Assembly: GCA_003427395.1 (NCBI GenBank)
Contig: BFEA01000116.1
Location: forward strand, 1,427,219 to 1,471,576
DNA from: Chara braunii
Taxonomy: Eukaryota > Streptophyta > Charophyceae > Charales > Characeae
Direction: 5' to 3'
Length of the DNA: 44,358 bases
In this document: positions 31,734-41,995 of the stretch, piece by piece
Layout of the letters: each line of letters starts with the position of its first letter
Position numbering within the stretch: the stretch's first letter is position 1
The notes under the pieces: model-generated
What the model was told of the DNA's origin: nothing
Databases searched by the model: none
What the model saw: the letters and a program-made list of their open reading frames with translations, nothing else
Translations under genes and position numbers: made by a program

Positions 31734-33305
31734 CAGAGTAGCAGGTGCTGACCTGCGAAAGGTGTCGCCTTGATGCAGTTACGGACGCACTGAGGACGAA
31801 GCTGGAGCGTTGGCGCCGCAGGTAAGTCATCAGGTGAGTCCCCTGGCCTCCACCATAGCCGGCCCTCTCCCTAACCTCCGCTGCAGTAGACTGCAGCTCT
31901 AGCTCGTAACGCACCAGCCCTGGAAGACTACAGCTCTGCCTATCGTCGACTACACTACTACCTGAAGAATGCCTACTGTCTACAGGGCAGTCCAGCTATA
32001 AGTAGTGCTGGGACTGCCTGGAGGCCTACCATTGGGCCAGGGCTTCTACCAAACGGCCGCCAAACTCAAAACCTGTGGTGCCAACAGTCTTGGAGACTAA
32101 CTACTGCTGACCCGAATCAGCGTCTGACCGAAAACTGGTCGAGGGCCTGGCGCTAACCGGAACGACGCCCATGGCCTACTGCTACTCGGCCTAAATGGAC
32201 CTACAACCCTGCGGCCCCCTATTCCTACCAGGTCGGGCCTGACAAGCCCCGTGTGGGAACAGAGAATGCCACATCCAGCAACCTAAAGTCGATCCTCGGC
32301 ATCTTCACCTGGAGTAGGGCATCAGGCAGATGCATGAGCTGATGGGCTTTGAAAGTCCATATGTTGCTTGTGGAGCACGACAAAAGTTACCTTAATGAGC
32401 GTCCCGAGCACCCTTGGCAGTGCACGTAGAAGTCCTGGGCGCGCGCTAGGGCACGCACATGGGGCTTCTAAGCCGGTCCATAGGGCTATGGCGTTGTTGG
32501 TGGGGCTACTGCTCATCGTGTTCCTCGGCGGCGCCTATCGCCGTCGTGTTCGAATAAAACAAACGGCAAAGTGCGGGCGCGAAGGACCACAGGCGCACAC
32601 AGGAAAATTAGTGCTACCGCTGTGCTAACCAGACGTTCGGGTGCATTTTTTCCAGTTAGTCTGTAACGTGCATTTTATTCTTTATTTGTCTCTCACAAGT
32701 TTTCTTCTTCTTGAAGTTCTCAGAGCAGACTAGGTAAGGTATCTGTGCTGATTGGGTCATCCTCTCTCCTGCGTATGCATAGTCACTGATCGACAGATAA
32801 TGTGATGTTGGCAATGAGTGTAGGCTGCTAACATTTCGTTGTTCTTTGTGTCGTTCTCTCAGTAACCTAGTTTGATTGCAAGAGTTGGGTGTTCGATATG
32901 AAGGAAGAGGTAAAGTTTGTAACCTAGGTCGACATGACAGAGCTGTTAGGAACAGTAGAAGTCCCTAGCAGTCAGTAAGTAGTGTGTCCAGTCCCGGTCC
33001 AGTTGGAGATTTAGTCCCAGTCCACGACAGACCGAATCTTTGTCTGCCCCAGTAAGGCCTTGCAGGAAAAGTCCAGCATCACATGGGAGGCAGAGGAACG
33101 TGCACAAAAGGGAGACCAGCCCCAGGAGCCTCCTCTTCTTTGATTCTGACTTATGTGGGAGCGCTGCTGCGTTACAGGGTGCCAAGATCTTGGAAGTGCG
33201 AACAGTGTGCTGGGCACCATAGCTATGGAATAGCACAGGTGCAGTGAGGGAGAGCAGGGACGACATTCAGAGAGTGGTCGCAGGAGCAGAGTGCAGTAGT
33301 GGATA

Positions 33306-33308
<3 letters not shown>
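31734..33308. other. Unassigned sequence
   Basis: No confident gene. A frame at 32368-32628 contains a hydrophobic stretch (MALLVGLLLIVFLGG) but has no other support. Possible donors and acceptors exist (for example CAGGTAAGT at 31819-31827), so 5' exons of the gene at 33588 could be hidden here. Confidence 0.4.

Positions 33309-33380
<72 letters not shown>
33309..33380 (+). repeat. (GA)n microsatellite
   Basis: About 36 GA units, directly followed by CTTACCTGC. Confidence 0.95.
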
Positions 33381-33385
<5 letters not shown>

Positions 33386-33587
33386 CTGCTTGTCGTCGTT
33401 GCCGGTGGCCATAATTGCAGACCTCGAGCAACCTGTGTATATCTACTATATCATCATAAGTTGTAATTAAGTTCTTTGTGCACTCGTATTGTGTGAATCT
33501 TGCTGGTGTGACTTGGATCTTGAGTGCAATGCACATATAAAGTCCGAAGTAACAAAGGCGAGGAATCAGGATCTTGTTCTGCTGCAG

Positions 33588-33747
33588 CTGAACCTTTTCA
33601 ATGCCTACTGGACGTCCATGGTCTCAAGGATGATGGAATTGCTCGTTTGTTTTTTTATGGTGATGATTGTGAAAAATGCAAACAGCCAACGGGTCTCCTG
33701 AAGTTGGCAGAGACGATCAGAAATTTTCGGACTGAGAAGGATGATCT
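33588..33747 (+). CDS. Exon of a probable host coiled-coil protein gene
   Basis: A good acceptor (TCTTGTTCTGCTGCAG, cut after 33587) and donor (CTG|GTATGT, cut after 33747) bracket an open frame: EPFQCLLDVHGLKDDGIARL, FFYGDDCEKCKQPTGLLKLA, ETIRNFRTEKDDL. It ends in phase 0. The C-terminal third is helix-forming and charged and reads straight into the coiled coil of the exon at 41846. A C-X2-C pair (CEKC) is present. No repeat or transposon signature occurs within it. The family is not recognised, and the start of the gene lies upstream, unlocated. Confidence 0.5.
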
Positions 33748-34610
33748 GGTATGTTATTGATCTTCTGCTCCTCATGCTTTCTGCCTTGTTCCTGTCTATC
33801 TTCTCCTAATCTTCATCATCTCGTCTGTGGCCTCTTCATCGTCTTTGGTTCCTTTCTCCTCTTTCTCATCTTTCTTCTCTTTTTCCCTTCTCTTTTTCTT
33901 TCACTTTTTTTCCTTGTGCAGTCTTTCTTTTATCCCCCACTTCCTTGCCCACCTCATGCCCTCCTGCTGCTGCTCATTGTAATCGTTGTTGCTTTCTCCT
34001 TGTCCTCCTGCTTCTGCAGTCGCTCCTGGCCACCTTTTCTTTTTTCTTTGTTCTTTGAGGCACTGTGCAAAGGCAAAGAGCTACACAAGTCAAAAGCGCC
34101 TGAATGTGATGAATGGCATGTCTCAAAGTTGAAAAGAACCGGACTGGCACCCACCAGAATAAAATGGGCTTTGTTTTTTCTTTGGGGGGGGGAGGGGAGG
34201 GGGTCAATGTTGAGCCTTGCACCATGAAATGGACAAGAACATAGCATAGATATGTCTTGGAGCCCGGATTTTACTGTCTACCAAAAGCTTGCCACGCCCT
34301 ATCTGGCTTTGTGGTCACACACCTTGTGTGGCAATACTGGCAAGTGTGTCAAGAGGTGATCTAGCAGAGTATGTTTCCACTGTTGAGCATTACACAACGT
34401 TTTCCCACTCTTTGTCCCATCCAAATCACTCATTGCTCTCCAAGGCTACAACCACTATCTCATCTGGCTTGCTCAAGTGGGCAGGCGCACGTTGAAGCAC
34501 CACTTCAACGACCTCAGGGGTACAGAAAGAGTAAGCTGGGCTACCAACCTAGTGCCATAGCCGGTACCTACACAGAGACTTCATCAGTGATTTTCAGAGA
34601 GGGACATGCT

Positions 34611-34832
34611 TTGCTGATGTTCAGGTAGCGAGTTGGAGGAGAGGTGCCGTAGATGGAGCCTTCCCCCAGGTGGGTTCTAGCAGTGCCTGCCCTCATCCGC
34701 ATCGCTAGCATCCCTGAGAGAGGTTTTTTTCAAAAAGGGAAAAAAAAAAGAGCTAGAGGAGAGGGTCCCGTTGGTGAAGAGGGAGTGGAAGATCTGACAT
34801 TATTGTATCATGGATATTAAAGACCCCTCCCC

Positions 34833-34918
<86 letters not shown>

Positions 34919-35070
34919 CTGATGTTCAGGTGGCGAGTTGGACAAGAGGGTCCTGTAGATGGAGCCTTCCCCCAGGTTGCTAGCGGTGCCTGCCCTCATC
35001 AGCATCACTAACATCCTTGAGAGAGGTTTTTTCAAAAAAGAAAAAGAAGAAAAAAAGAGTTAGAGAAGAG
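34611..35070 (+). repeat. Tandem duplication flanking (CT)n
   Basis: 34611-34760 and 34916-35070 share TTGCTGATGTTCAGGT, GTAGATGGAGCCTTCCCCCA, GCCTGCCCTCATC and GAGAGAGGTTTTTT. The (CT)n tract 34836-34913 lies between them. Confidence 0.9.
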
Positions 35071-35077
35071 TGTTAGA

Positions 35078-35758
35078 GAGGAACTCTCTATCGAGGGCTC
35101 ACGCGGATCGGAACAACAAAGGAAGATTATCCAGCCGTCCATTGTAGACGAAGTACAAATGAGGAAGTATAGTACCGTTTGCTGAAGAGGATGTCTCAGA
35201 GAATAGAGCAGCAGGAAATTAGATACGACGGGCAAGATCCAAGGGAGCGGTGAAGAAATTTGAAAAATCTAAGACGAAAACTCAAGGGGAGGATCTAGGC
35301 CTAAGATTTGTTCATCTCACTCTTTTTCCAATTACAGTGTCGAGCGCATCAGCTCCCACCTTTTTCGTTTAAACCACTAGTACCTTTGGACGGTGGGAAA
35401 ATAGCGGGCCTCCGGTGGGCCTCCGACCTTTTCGGAGGCCGAAACGAAACGACGGCCGCCGATCAGAGGAGCTCTCTATCGAGGGCTCACGCTGATCGGA
35501 ACAACACAGAAAGCTTATCCAGCCGTCCATTGTAGACGAAGTACAAATGAGGAAGTATAGTACCGTTTGCTGAAGAGGACGTCTCGGAGAATAGAGCAGC
35601 AGGAAATTAGATACGACGGGCGAGATCCAAGGGAGCGGTGAAAAAATTAAAAAATCTAAGACGAAAATCTAAGGGGAGGATCTAGGCCTAAGATTTGTCC
35701 ATCTCACTCTTTTTCCAATTACAGTGTCGAGCTCATTGGCTCCCACCTTTTTCGTTTA
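35078..35758 (+). repeat. Two ~290 bp direct repeats separated by ~97 bp
   Basis: 35078-35370 and 35468-35758 are nearly identical (CTCTCTATCGAGGGCTCACG to CCCACCTTTTTCGTTTA). The size resembles a TRIM-type miniature LTR element, but the repeats lack TG...CA ends, and I see no primer site in the 97 bp spacer, which contains GGAGGCC-type inverted words. Confidence 0.85.
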
Positions 35759-35833
35759 AGGCGAGAGCCCTCCCGGCCATGTCACGCAGGAGCTAAAACA
35801 AAACAAAAACAAGAGACAACTTGAAGACAACGC

Positions 35834-35906
35834 AAAAAAGCCCCGCGAACCACTTTGGGCAGGCGTGGTCGCGTCGTCCTCTTCGCTGCTCTAACCGGGT
35901 GCGCCA
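35834..35906 (-). other. Weak tRNA-like sequence
   Basis: Minus strand GCGCACCCGGTTAGAGC resembles a tRNA D-arm, and GTGGTTCGCGGGGC followed by TTTTTT resembles a T-arm and Pol III terminator, with ~73 nt in total. The acceptor stem does not pair, so this is at most a tRNA-derived fragment or chance. Confidence 0.25.
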
Positions 35907-38700
35907 ACAATACTTCCTAGGGTCCCCTACGACAGGATAGGTTCCCGCGGGGCACAACTTGCCTTCCCTAAGGAGCTGTCACCACCCTTAGGGGTGTATC
36001 CCTACCGAGCTACTGACCCACGTGCGAAAGCTTTTAGATGCAATCGCAGAGGTAGGTCAGCCAAGAGCGTTTGCTCGTTCGTTGTAGTATAGATACGCTT
36101 GGTTAACGCCAAGCGGACCCGAGCGTTGCCTGTTCCTTGGGGTTCTGATCTCCTAAGTATGAAGCGTACACCGGTCGACTAGGGCGGTCTCAACCAAGTG
36201 TGAAACCACAAATTAATCCTAGTCCCTTAGATGCATAGTCAAAAGGAAGTTATAACAACCACGCATAATTACATCAAGAAGAGTCGACCATAGTTTTGAC
36301 TTGATGAGAAGTGCCGCCAAAGTCATTCATTCCAGCCTACCGCTGACCTAAGATTATGCACATGCACACCCGTCTCTATACGTTCCTAATCTTCTTGGAT
36401 GACAGGCTGCTTTGCAAATGATTCTTGATTAGGTGCATTACGTGAAATGTTGCATGCCTCTCCCTCAAGGAAGTGGTCTGGGGTACTCCGTCTCCTCGCC
36501 CGAGCACAAGACTCGGATCTCAGAAGTCGGGCCATCTCCAACAAAACGGCAAGTCCACTCCGGGTCGATAACAGGGTCGGCTCCTGAAGCAACGAACCCC
36601 CGCCCCAGATCCTTCCTAGAGAGAAATCATGTCCGCCGCAAGTAAACTTCAGTTGTTTTCATTTCTTAAGCTCAAGGTAACTTAGACGCAAAGAGAACAG
36701 AAAAGATAGAGGATGAGAATCATTTAGACAGGTATAGGTAGATAAGGTCATTTTGGCTAGAAAGGGTCAATCCTTGGGAAAATACTAAGTTCAATTCAAT
36801 ATCATCTTCTTGATTTAAATCCAATTATTTTTCGATGCACATTGGATTAACCACTTTCAAAACACACGCCCTTTTGATAACAGGGCAGGTGGTAAGTAGA
36901 AAGAAAACATTTTTTTTCATCATCCCATGCAAACGCAAACAACCTCCTTTGCAAACATCCTTCTACCTACCTGCACAAGTCATACCTTTACATTCACAAG
37001 CATGACTCGCACAACTTTCCTCTGCCTTTTTTTTCCAACATTCAAAACAAACAGGGCCAAGCAAAGTGTGGGTTCACACAGGTGTGAAGGGAAGTCTGAG
37101 TCAATCAACTGACCTTGAGTGAAGTTTGGTCCGGCTCACTCAAGAAAGCCGAGTAATATCCCAATCATAAGAAAATGACCGCCGCACAACTCCACGAGCT
37201 GTGGCCTTTCCACAAAAGGTGGTCCACGTCCTTCTCTCAAGTACTCAAAAGAGCAGAGGTTGGGCCACAAAAAAACTCAAGCGAGATAGCCCTCCGGGAG
37301 GGTGTTCCCACAAATGAGTTTTCACGTGGTCCCAATGTCCCAAACTGACCCCTGCTTGGACCGGTCCCAACGTGCCGGGATGTTCCAACACACGGCAACT
37401 CTCAAGGGTTGTCCCAAATTAACTTCAGTCCAAACCTCTTCCAATCACCACGTCTGCAAAAAATAGCCTCAACAACCACTCGCGTCCCAACTTCAAGTTG
37501 GTCCCAATGGTCCTCGATGGTCTCACACATACGCTGCAACACCAGATGGTCCCGAACTCAAAACCGCTCGCTCCGCACGCCGCAAAAAAAATAAAGGTGG
37601 CTTCCGACAGAAACCGCTAGTGTCGCACTTCCAATGATCACTGCCGCGTGCACTCACTCCTCACTCTCTTCATGCCGCTGGTCCATGCACCACTGTCGCA
37701 CGATCCGAAACGTGCACCACTGCAAGTCCATCGTATACACCATGTTGAAATCTGCCATAACCGCCACACACTACAAAAATAACGGTGGCCCCCGCTTGCC
37801 GTATTGCCAAAACTAGTACCACGGTCATCCAGCTGCACCGCCGCCTGCTCACACACCACAACGGAAGGCCCACTGTGCCGCAAAAGTTTACCAGCACTGC
37901 CCCTCAAAAATAATATCGCCGACACGCTCAGAATTTTGCAGCGTGGCCCCAACCAAAAAATGTCGTTATAGTCGTGCCGCCGGACGGGCAGCACTTCCCC
38001 TTAGGGAGGCCTTGATGTCGCCGCACCGCCATTCCGACTACATTTCCCTTTAGAATGCCACGCCGTCGCCAAAAAAATCGGCATCACTTCCCTTTGACGG
38101 CGCAGTAAAAATTTAGCAGCCCCTCCCATCAAGTAGGCCTTGACGTCACGGCAGCGCCCCGACAGCGTCATCCTCTTAAAATAATCCAGCGCCGTCGAGC
38201 CAGCATTCCGACGGCACAATCTCGCTGAAAAGAACGCAGCGTTGACGCGGCGGTACTTCGCTGGCATAACCCTACTAAAAAGGAGGTGCTGCCTGCCGCA
38301 CTGCCGCAACCCGCCCTAGGGCTCTGGCTCCACTGCGTGGTCCCATTGGTGCAACATCAGCCCATCATTGAGGCAGAGTGCCCCCACGTCGACCATAGCT
38401 GCCTCACTCTCCACTCCATCTCCCTTCAAAATGCCAGCAACGCCACCCTCTTCCTCCAGCAGACCTCCAGCAGTACTCCTCCAAGCAGCTGCCCTTCAAG
38501 CAGCATCTCCTCCAGGTGCTCCTCCAAGCAGCACTTCCTCCAACTGCTCGAATGAATGAGGGAGCTTGGGGAAGAGCTGCCGTTATACTAAAATCGGAGG
38601 CTTGCTTCAGGACTCAGACTCATCCTGAGCCCTTGATCTTGATCAAGGGCCAGCAAACAGTCGAGCATGTTGAGCTCCTGTTTCCCTTTTTTTTGTCTTT
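35907..38700. other. Unassigned intronic sequence with degenerate repeats
   Basis: No gene is recognised. 37320-37560 is enriched in GGTCCCAA/GTCCCAA words. 37980-38290 has ~110-120 bp degenerate units around AGGCCTTGA(T/C)GTC and GCCGTCG. 38440-38540 repeats CTCCAGCAG/CTCCAAGCAGC. 36900-37030 is AC-rich. Confidence 0.45.
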
Positions 38701-39023
38701 TTTTTTCCTGCCCTTTTAGAACCCCTCGTTTTCCCCTGTGAGGGGCATGTCGAACGGCCAGCCCCTCACAGTCATTTCACAGAGTCGAACTGGAGTCAAG
38801 CTCAGCAGGGTCTTCTCCCCCCTGCCCCACACCTGTATCTGGCGCAGGGTGGGCGCCGAATTCAGGCGTGCAGGCCTAAGACTTCTGCCCGTTCTCAAAA
38901 CGAATGGGCGCAACCTAGAGGAAACAGGGGGGGATTCTCAAAAAGAAAGAAACGAAAAAAAACAAAATCAAAAGAAAGAAAGAAACTACAAAAAATAAAA
39001 TAAAAACTCCTATGTAGAAAGAA

Positions 39024-39138
39024 CCCGTTCGTTCAAACGAACGGGCGCCTATGCGGTTCGTAACCGCAAAGAAGGAGAGGGGGGTGGCAGTGTATATTTC
39101 CATGTTCTGGGGGTAGATCCATTCGGGTTTGCTCATCC
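39024..39138 (+). repeat. Two perfect hairpins and a dispersed motif
   Basis: CCCGTTCGT-TCAA-ACGAACGGG (39024-39045) and TGCGGTT-CGT-AACCGCA (39052-39068) precede the motif copy GTGTATATTTCCATGTTCT through TTGCTCATCC (39090-39138). The same nine-base stem recurs at 40810-40831, where the order of motif and hairpin is reversed. Confidence 0.8.
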
Positions 39139-39178
39139 TATCGGTGGACGTACCGTGAGGTCAGCCGCCAGGTCGGTG

Positions 39179-39325
<147 letters not shown>

Positions 39326-39525
39326 AGTTTTTTGTTTCTGTTGTCTGTCCTCCCTCTGATTTTTTCTAAGTTTTTTTTTGTGTGCGCAACTGAGCACCCT
39401 TAAGTAGTGCCAAACAGTCAGTGGTTCCTCGTTTGGAGTGCCTACTGCACTCTTATGGGGGCCGCTTGGTTCGGGATGTCTGTGTTGCCTGTAGGTGATG
39501 ACGGATGCTTGTCGGAGTGACTCCC

Positions 39526-39570
39526 TGGCTCAGTGGGTGGTGGGAACCAACAGTCTATGGGGTTCAATCA
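39526..39570 (+). promoter_or_regulatory. Pol III-type A and B boxes (SINE-like)
   Basis: TGGCTCAGTGG (39526-39536) fits the tRNA A-box consensus TGGCNNAGTGG exactly, and GGGTTCAATCA (39560-39570) is close to the B box. The start-to-start spacing of ~35 nt is slightly short. It sits upstream of the ~90 bp repeats and the hammerhead and could promote their transcription; that link is inference. Confidence 0.35.
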
Positions 39571-39626
39571 TGATGTGAGTAGGTCATGTACTGCTTTGCT
39601 TTGTGTTGGATGTGTGGACGGCCTCG

Positions 39627-40075
39627 TTTGTGCTCCGCCGCTGCCCTGCTGCCTGTCCTGCTTGCTTTGCATGCTGTTCCTTGTAGGTTGATGTGTTCGC
39701 TGTGTGGTGTGGCCGTGTTGTTGGTGTTGCCTTGCGCTTCGCTGCTCCACTGCCTTGCTGCCCTTCCGCTGGCCATGCCTTCCGTGTGTGCTGCTTGCAG
39801 GCCTTATTGGTTGGTTGCCTTGTTGCGGGTGCCTCGTGCTTCGCTCCACGGTTGTCGAATTGCTGGTCTGCTTGCCCTGTCATCGCTTGCAGTGTGGTTG
39901 CCTTGTTTGTGTTGCCTTGTGCTTCACTACACGGTTGCCACGCTGTATGTCCTGCATGCCATGTCGTTCCTTGCAGTCATTTTTTGGCGTTGTGCAGGCG
40001 TGTTGCCTCTACTGTGTTGCCTGGTGCTCTACAGGGTTGCTGCCCGCTGCTATGTTCCGCTTGGGGACAGTCTGC
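39627..40075 (+). repeat. About five degenerate ~90 bp tandem repeats
   Basis: Units contain GTGTTGCCTTGNGCTTC, a CACNGTTGC stretch, CTGCNTGCC and a final CCTTGCAG. They keep three overlapping frames open for up to 290 codons, rich in Cys, Leu and Val. This is a by-product of the repeats, not evidence of a gene. Confidence 0.65.
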
Positions 40076-40130
40076 CTTCAACAAGGGTCAAAGGGTTCAT
40101 GACCCAAACCATCAAATACGGAGATTCCAC

Positions 40131-40186
40131 AGATTGTCGAGGGTTCAGCCTCCTGATGAGTCGGTGCAACTCCGACGAAACAATCT
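40131..40186 (+). ncRNA. Hammerhead ribozyme, type III
   Basis: Every core element is present. Helix III AGATTGT (40131-40137) pairs with ACAATCT (40180-40186). The cleavage triplet is GTC, with the cut after C40138. Helix I GAGG (40139-40142) pairs with CCTC (40149-40152) around loop GTTCAG. The CTGATGA core is 40153-40159. Helix II GTCGG (40160-40164) pairs with CCGAC (40172-40176) around loop TGCAACT. The GAA core is 40177-40179, with A40180 as the first helix III base. All 16 pairs are Watson-Crick. Self-cleaving RNAs of this type process transcripts of plant retrozymes and viroid-like RNAs. No second copy is seen in the window. Confidence 0.9.
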
Positions 40187-40742
40187 TTCATCATCTGTTT
40201 ATTTTATTTTTTTCAGTCTTTCCTTTGTTTATACTTGTATTTTTTTCGGGTGTTGTTTTTACATTGTTGTCATTTGTCTTGTTATTGTTTCCCTCGCTGC
40301 CTTACGCTGTTTGCTTGCTCATCCGTCTACCCCATGCCTTTCACCAGTGTGCTTTGTTGTTTTGTGTTGTTTGCCTGCCACCCGCCTCCCCCTTGCCCTC
40401 CAACCTTTCGCTGCTGCACATTGTTTTGTGCCTTTGTCGTTTTTTTCGGGTCGCTACCCTGCGCTGCGACTAGTTGTGATTGTCTTTTGCTTTCCTTTTG
40501 TGGTCTTGCGGCCTAATGCCTTTGGGCCATGGTCCTGTGGTGTTGGTAGGTTTGGTGAAAGATAGAGGTCGATGTATGCACATCTGTTGCTTTTGTGTTT
40601 GGGGTGTATGAGCCTTCTCCATACGATGTGGATCACTCAACCTTCTGATGGTATGACTTCTGGTTGCACTTTCAAGCGCAGTAGCGTCCTGTCCTCATCC
40701 AAACACACATACACACACACACACACACATACACACACACGA
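40187..40742. other. T-rich, then unassigned, ending in (CA)n
   Basis: 40198-40270 is T-rich and 40703-40740 is (CA)n with interruptions. Frames through here continue artefactually from the ~90 bp repeats. No gene is seen. Confidence 0.5.
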
Positions 40743-40831
40743 GTGTATATTTCCATGTTCTAACGATAGATTCATTCGGTTTGGCTCATCCTGTAGACGG
40801 CCGTCTCAGCCCGTTCGTCGAAACGAACGGG
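40743..40831 (+). repeat. Dispersed motif followed by a perfect hairpin
   Basis: GTGTATATTTCCATGTTCT through GGCTCATCC (40743-40791) matches 39090-39138. CCCGTTCGT-CGAA-ACGAACGGG (40810-40831) repeats the stem at 39024-39045. Together with that copy it brackets ~1.7 kb containing the A/B boxes, the ~90 bp repeats and the hammerhead. Confidence 0.8.
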
Positions 40832-40846
40832 GACCTTAGGCAGATC

Positions 40847-41103
40847 ACGAACAAAAAGAAAACAAAAAATCTACAAGAAAATCCAAGAATCTAAAAAACA
40901 AAAATCTAAAAGAAGAAAATCTAACGCAATTCTGGAAAAAGAAAACCCAAAGAAAATCTAAAAAAGAAAATCTAAAAAAGAAAAAGGAATACTTACCTTC
41001 AAATAGAAACGGTTGCCCGTTTAGAACGGGCACCGTCAGCTGAACTGAGGGCTGAAAGCCCCGGTGAATTCTCGCAACGTCATCAGACGATTAGTCGTCA
41101 GTT
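40847..41103. repeat. A-rich AAAATCTA repeats and three short hairpins
   Basis: 40850-40990 has many AAAATCTA/AAAAGAAA words. Then TGCCCGTT-TAG-AACGGGCA (41014-41032), extended by ACGG/CCGT outside; GGGCT-GAA-AGCCC (41049-41061); and GACGA-TTAG-TCGTC (41086-41099). Confidence 0.75.
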
Positions 41104-41107
41104 TAGT

Positions 41108-41341
41108 TTTTTTTTTTTTTTTTTTTCACAGTCCTGTCAGGGTTCGTGGGGAACACACAAACTTTTGAAATACAGACCCGGGTTCGATCCCCCATGGGAT
41201 CGAGAGTGAGTTTAGTTTTTTTTTTTTTTTTTTTTCTTCTTCTTATCCCCGTTGGCTTATGCCAACGGTCCTGTCAGGGTTCGTGGGGAACCCAAAAACT
41301 TTTGAAATACAGACCCGGGTTCGATCCCCCATGGGATCGAG
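41108..41341 (-). repeat. Two tandem oligo(A)-tailed repeat units
   Basis: On the minus strand each unit reads TCTCGATCCCATGGGGGATC, then GAACCCGGGTCTGTATTTC, CCACGAACCCTGACAGGAC, then oligo(A) and CTAAAC. The upstream unit (41216-41341) also has the hairpin CCGTTGGC-ATAA-GCCAACGG (41249-41268) before its A tract; the other (41108-41206) lacks it. A B-box-like GGGTTCGATCCC lies on the plus strand. The U6-like sequence joins the 5' end of the upstream unit on the same strand. Confidence 0.65.
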
Positions 41342-41449
41342 AAAAAAAATTGGACCATTTCTCAGTCTATGCAAGTCATCCTTGCGCAGCCCATGCTGAT
41401 CTTCTCTGTTGCGTGACCGTTCTTAGCTGTGAGATCTCGATGATCGCAC
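41342..41449 (-). ncRNA. U6 snRNA-like sequence with intact ACAGAGA box
   Basis: On the minus strand: a 5' stem-loop GTGCGATC/GATCTCAC with one mismatch, then ACAGAGA (41403-41409), AGATCAGCATGG, TGCGCAAGGATGAC and TGAGAAATGGTCCAA, ending in T8. Length (~108 nt with the T run) and element order match U6, which pairs with U4 and U2 and the 5' splice site in the spliceosome. The AGC triad is kept, but GGCCCC is shortened to GGGC. The 5' flank has only a poor TATA-like CTTTAATG and no plant USE. The T run continues directly into an oligo(A)-tailed repeat, so a chimeric retropseudogene is more likely than a working gene. Confidence 0.75.
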
Positions 41450-41845
41450 GGCTAGCAAGTGTCATTAAAGGAGACCCGGAACACCTTAGATAATGAGCAT
41501 GAGTATGGAAGCCTGTAACACGCCGATCTATTCAGAGCTCTGATGTTGTCAGACAGCGTTCCTGTGAGTGAGTGAGACCTTGACCAGTACTCCCTCCAAG
41601 GGCCTGAACAAAATTGGAAATCCAGGCTCATTTTTCACTTGCCCCTTATGAGTCATGATGACCTGTGTCGTAGCGAACATCAGCGTGAAATGCAACAGGT
41701 CCAAGCAGGCAGGTAACAGACGATCCATTTGTTTCTTTTTTGCATACCACTGTGCTCTTCATCGTTGCAAGTTTGTTTGCAGGGAGATGAGAGAGAACTG
41801 TGACGTTCTCATGTTCTGTTGTTGTTTTCACTCCTCATTCTGCAG
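41450..41845. other. Intronic sequence before the coiled-coil exon
   Basis: No gene or repeat is recognised. A T/C-rich stretch near 41815-41845 (TGTTTTCACTCCTCATTCTG) gives a good polypyrimidine tract and acceptor. Confidence 0.5.
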
Positions 41846-41995
41846 GAAATGAGGCTTAGGGTTGCTGAGGCCGCAAATGCAAAGCTTGCTGAACAAACCA
41901 GTATTGCAGACAAGATGGGAAACAAATTGGTGCTGGAAAATAGGGCTTTGACATTATCCCTGGAGAAGATTAACAGAGAAAAGGAGGCCCTACAG
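41846..41995 (+). CDS. Coiled-coil exon of a probable host gene
   Basis: Exactly 50 codons between a strong acceptor (CATTCTGCAG|G) and a donor (CTACAG|GTATTT), phase 0 at both ends: EMRLRVAEAANAKLAEQTSI, ADKMGNKLVLENRALTLSLE, KINREKEALQ. Leu, Ile, Val and Ala fall on heptad positions and the rest is charged, so a parallel coiled coil is likely. It joins in phase to the exon ending at 33747 (FRTEKDDL), giving one long helix. The frame reads into an intron after 41995 and the next exon is not identified. The family is not recognised; codon use is unlike the adjoining repeats. Confidence 0.65.

Noticed and set aside
31040-31741. Long frames through the N gap
   Set aside because: Composed mostly of unknown bases and (CT)n.
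33751-34227. 158-codon Phe/Leu/Ser-rich frame
   Set aside because: A pyrimidine-rich intronic stretch gives such frames by composition; it lies just after a splice donor.
35834-35906. Minus-strand tRNA gene with T6 terminator
   Set aside because: D-arm and T-arm likeness only; the acceptor arms do not pair. Kept as a low-confidence note rather than a tRNA.
39586-40473. Long plus-strand frame (295 codons), hydrophobic and Cys/Leu-rich, like a membrane protein
   Set aside because: Three overlapping frames are open over the same stretch because the DNA consists of degenerate ~90 bp repeats; the hammerhead lies inside the frame. No domain or start context.
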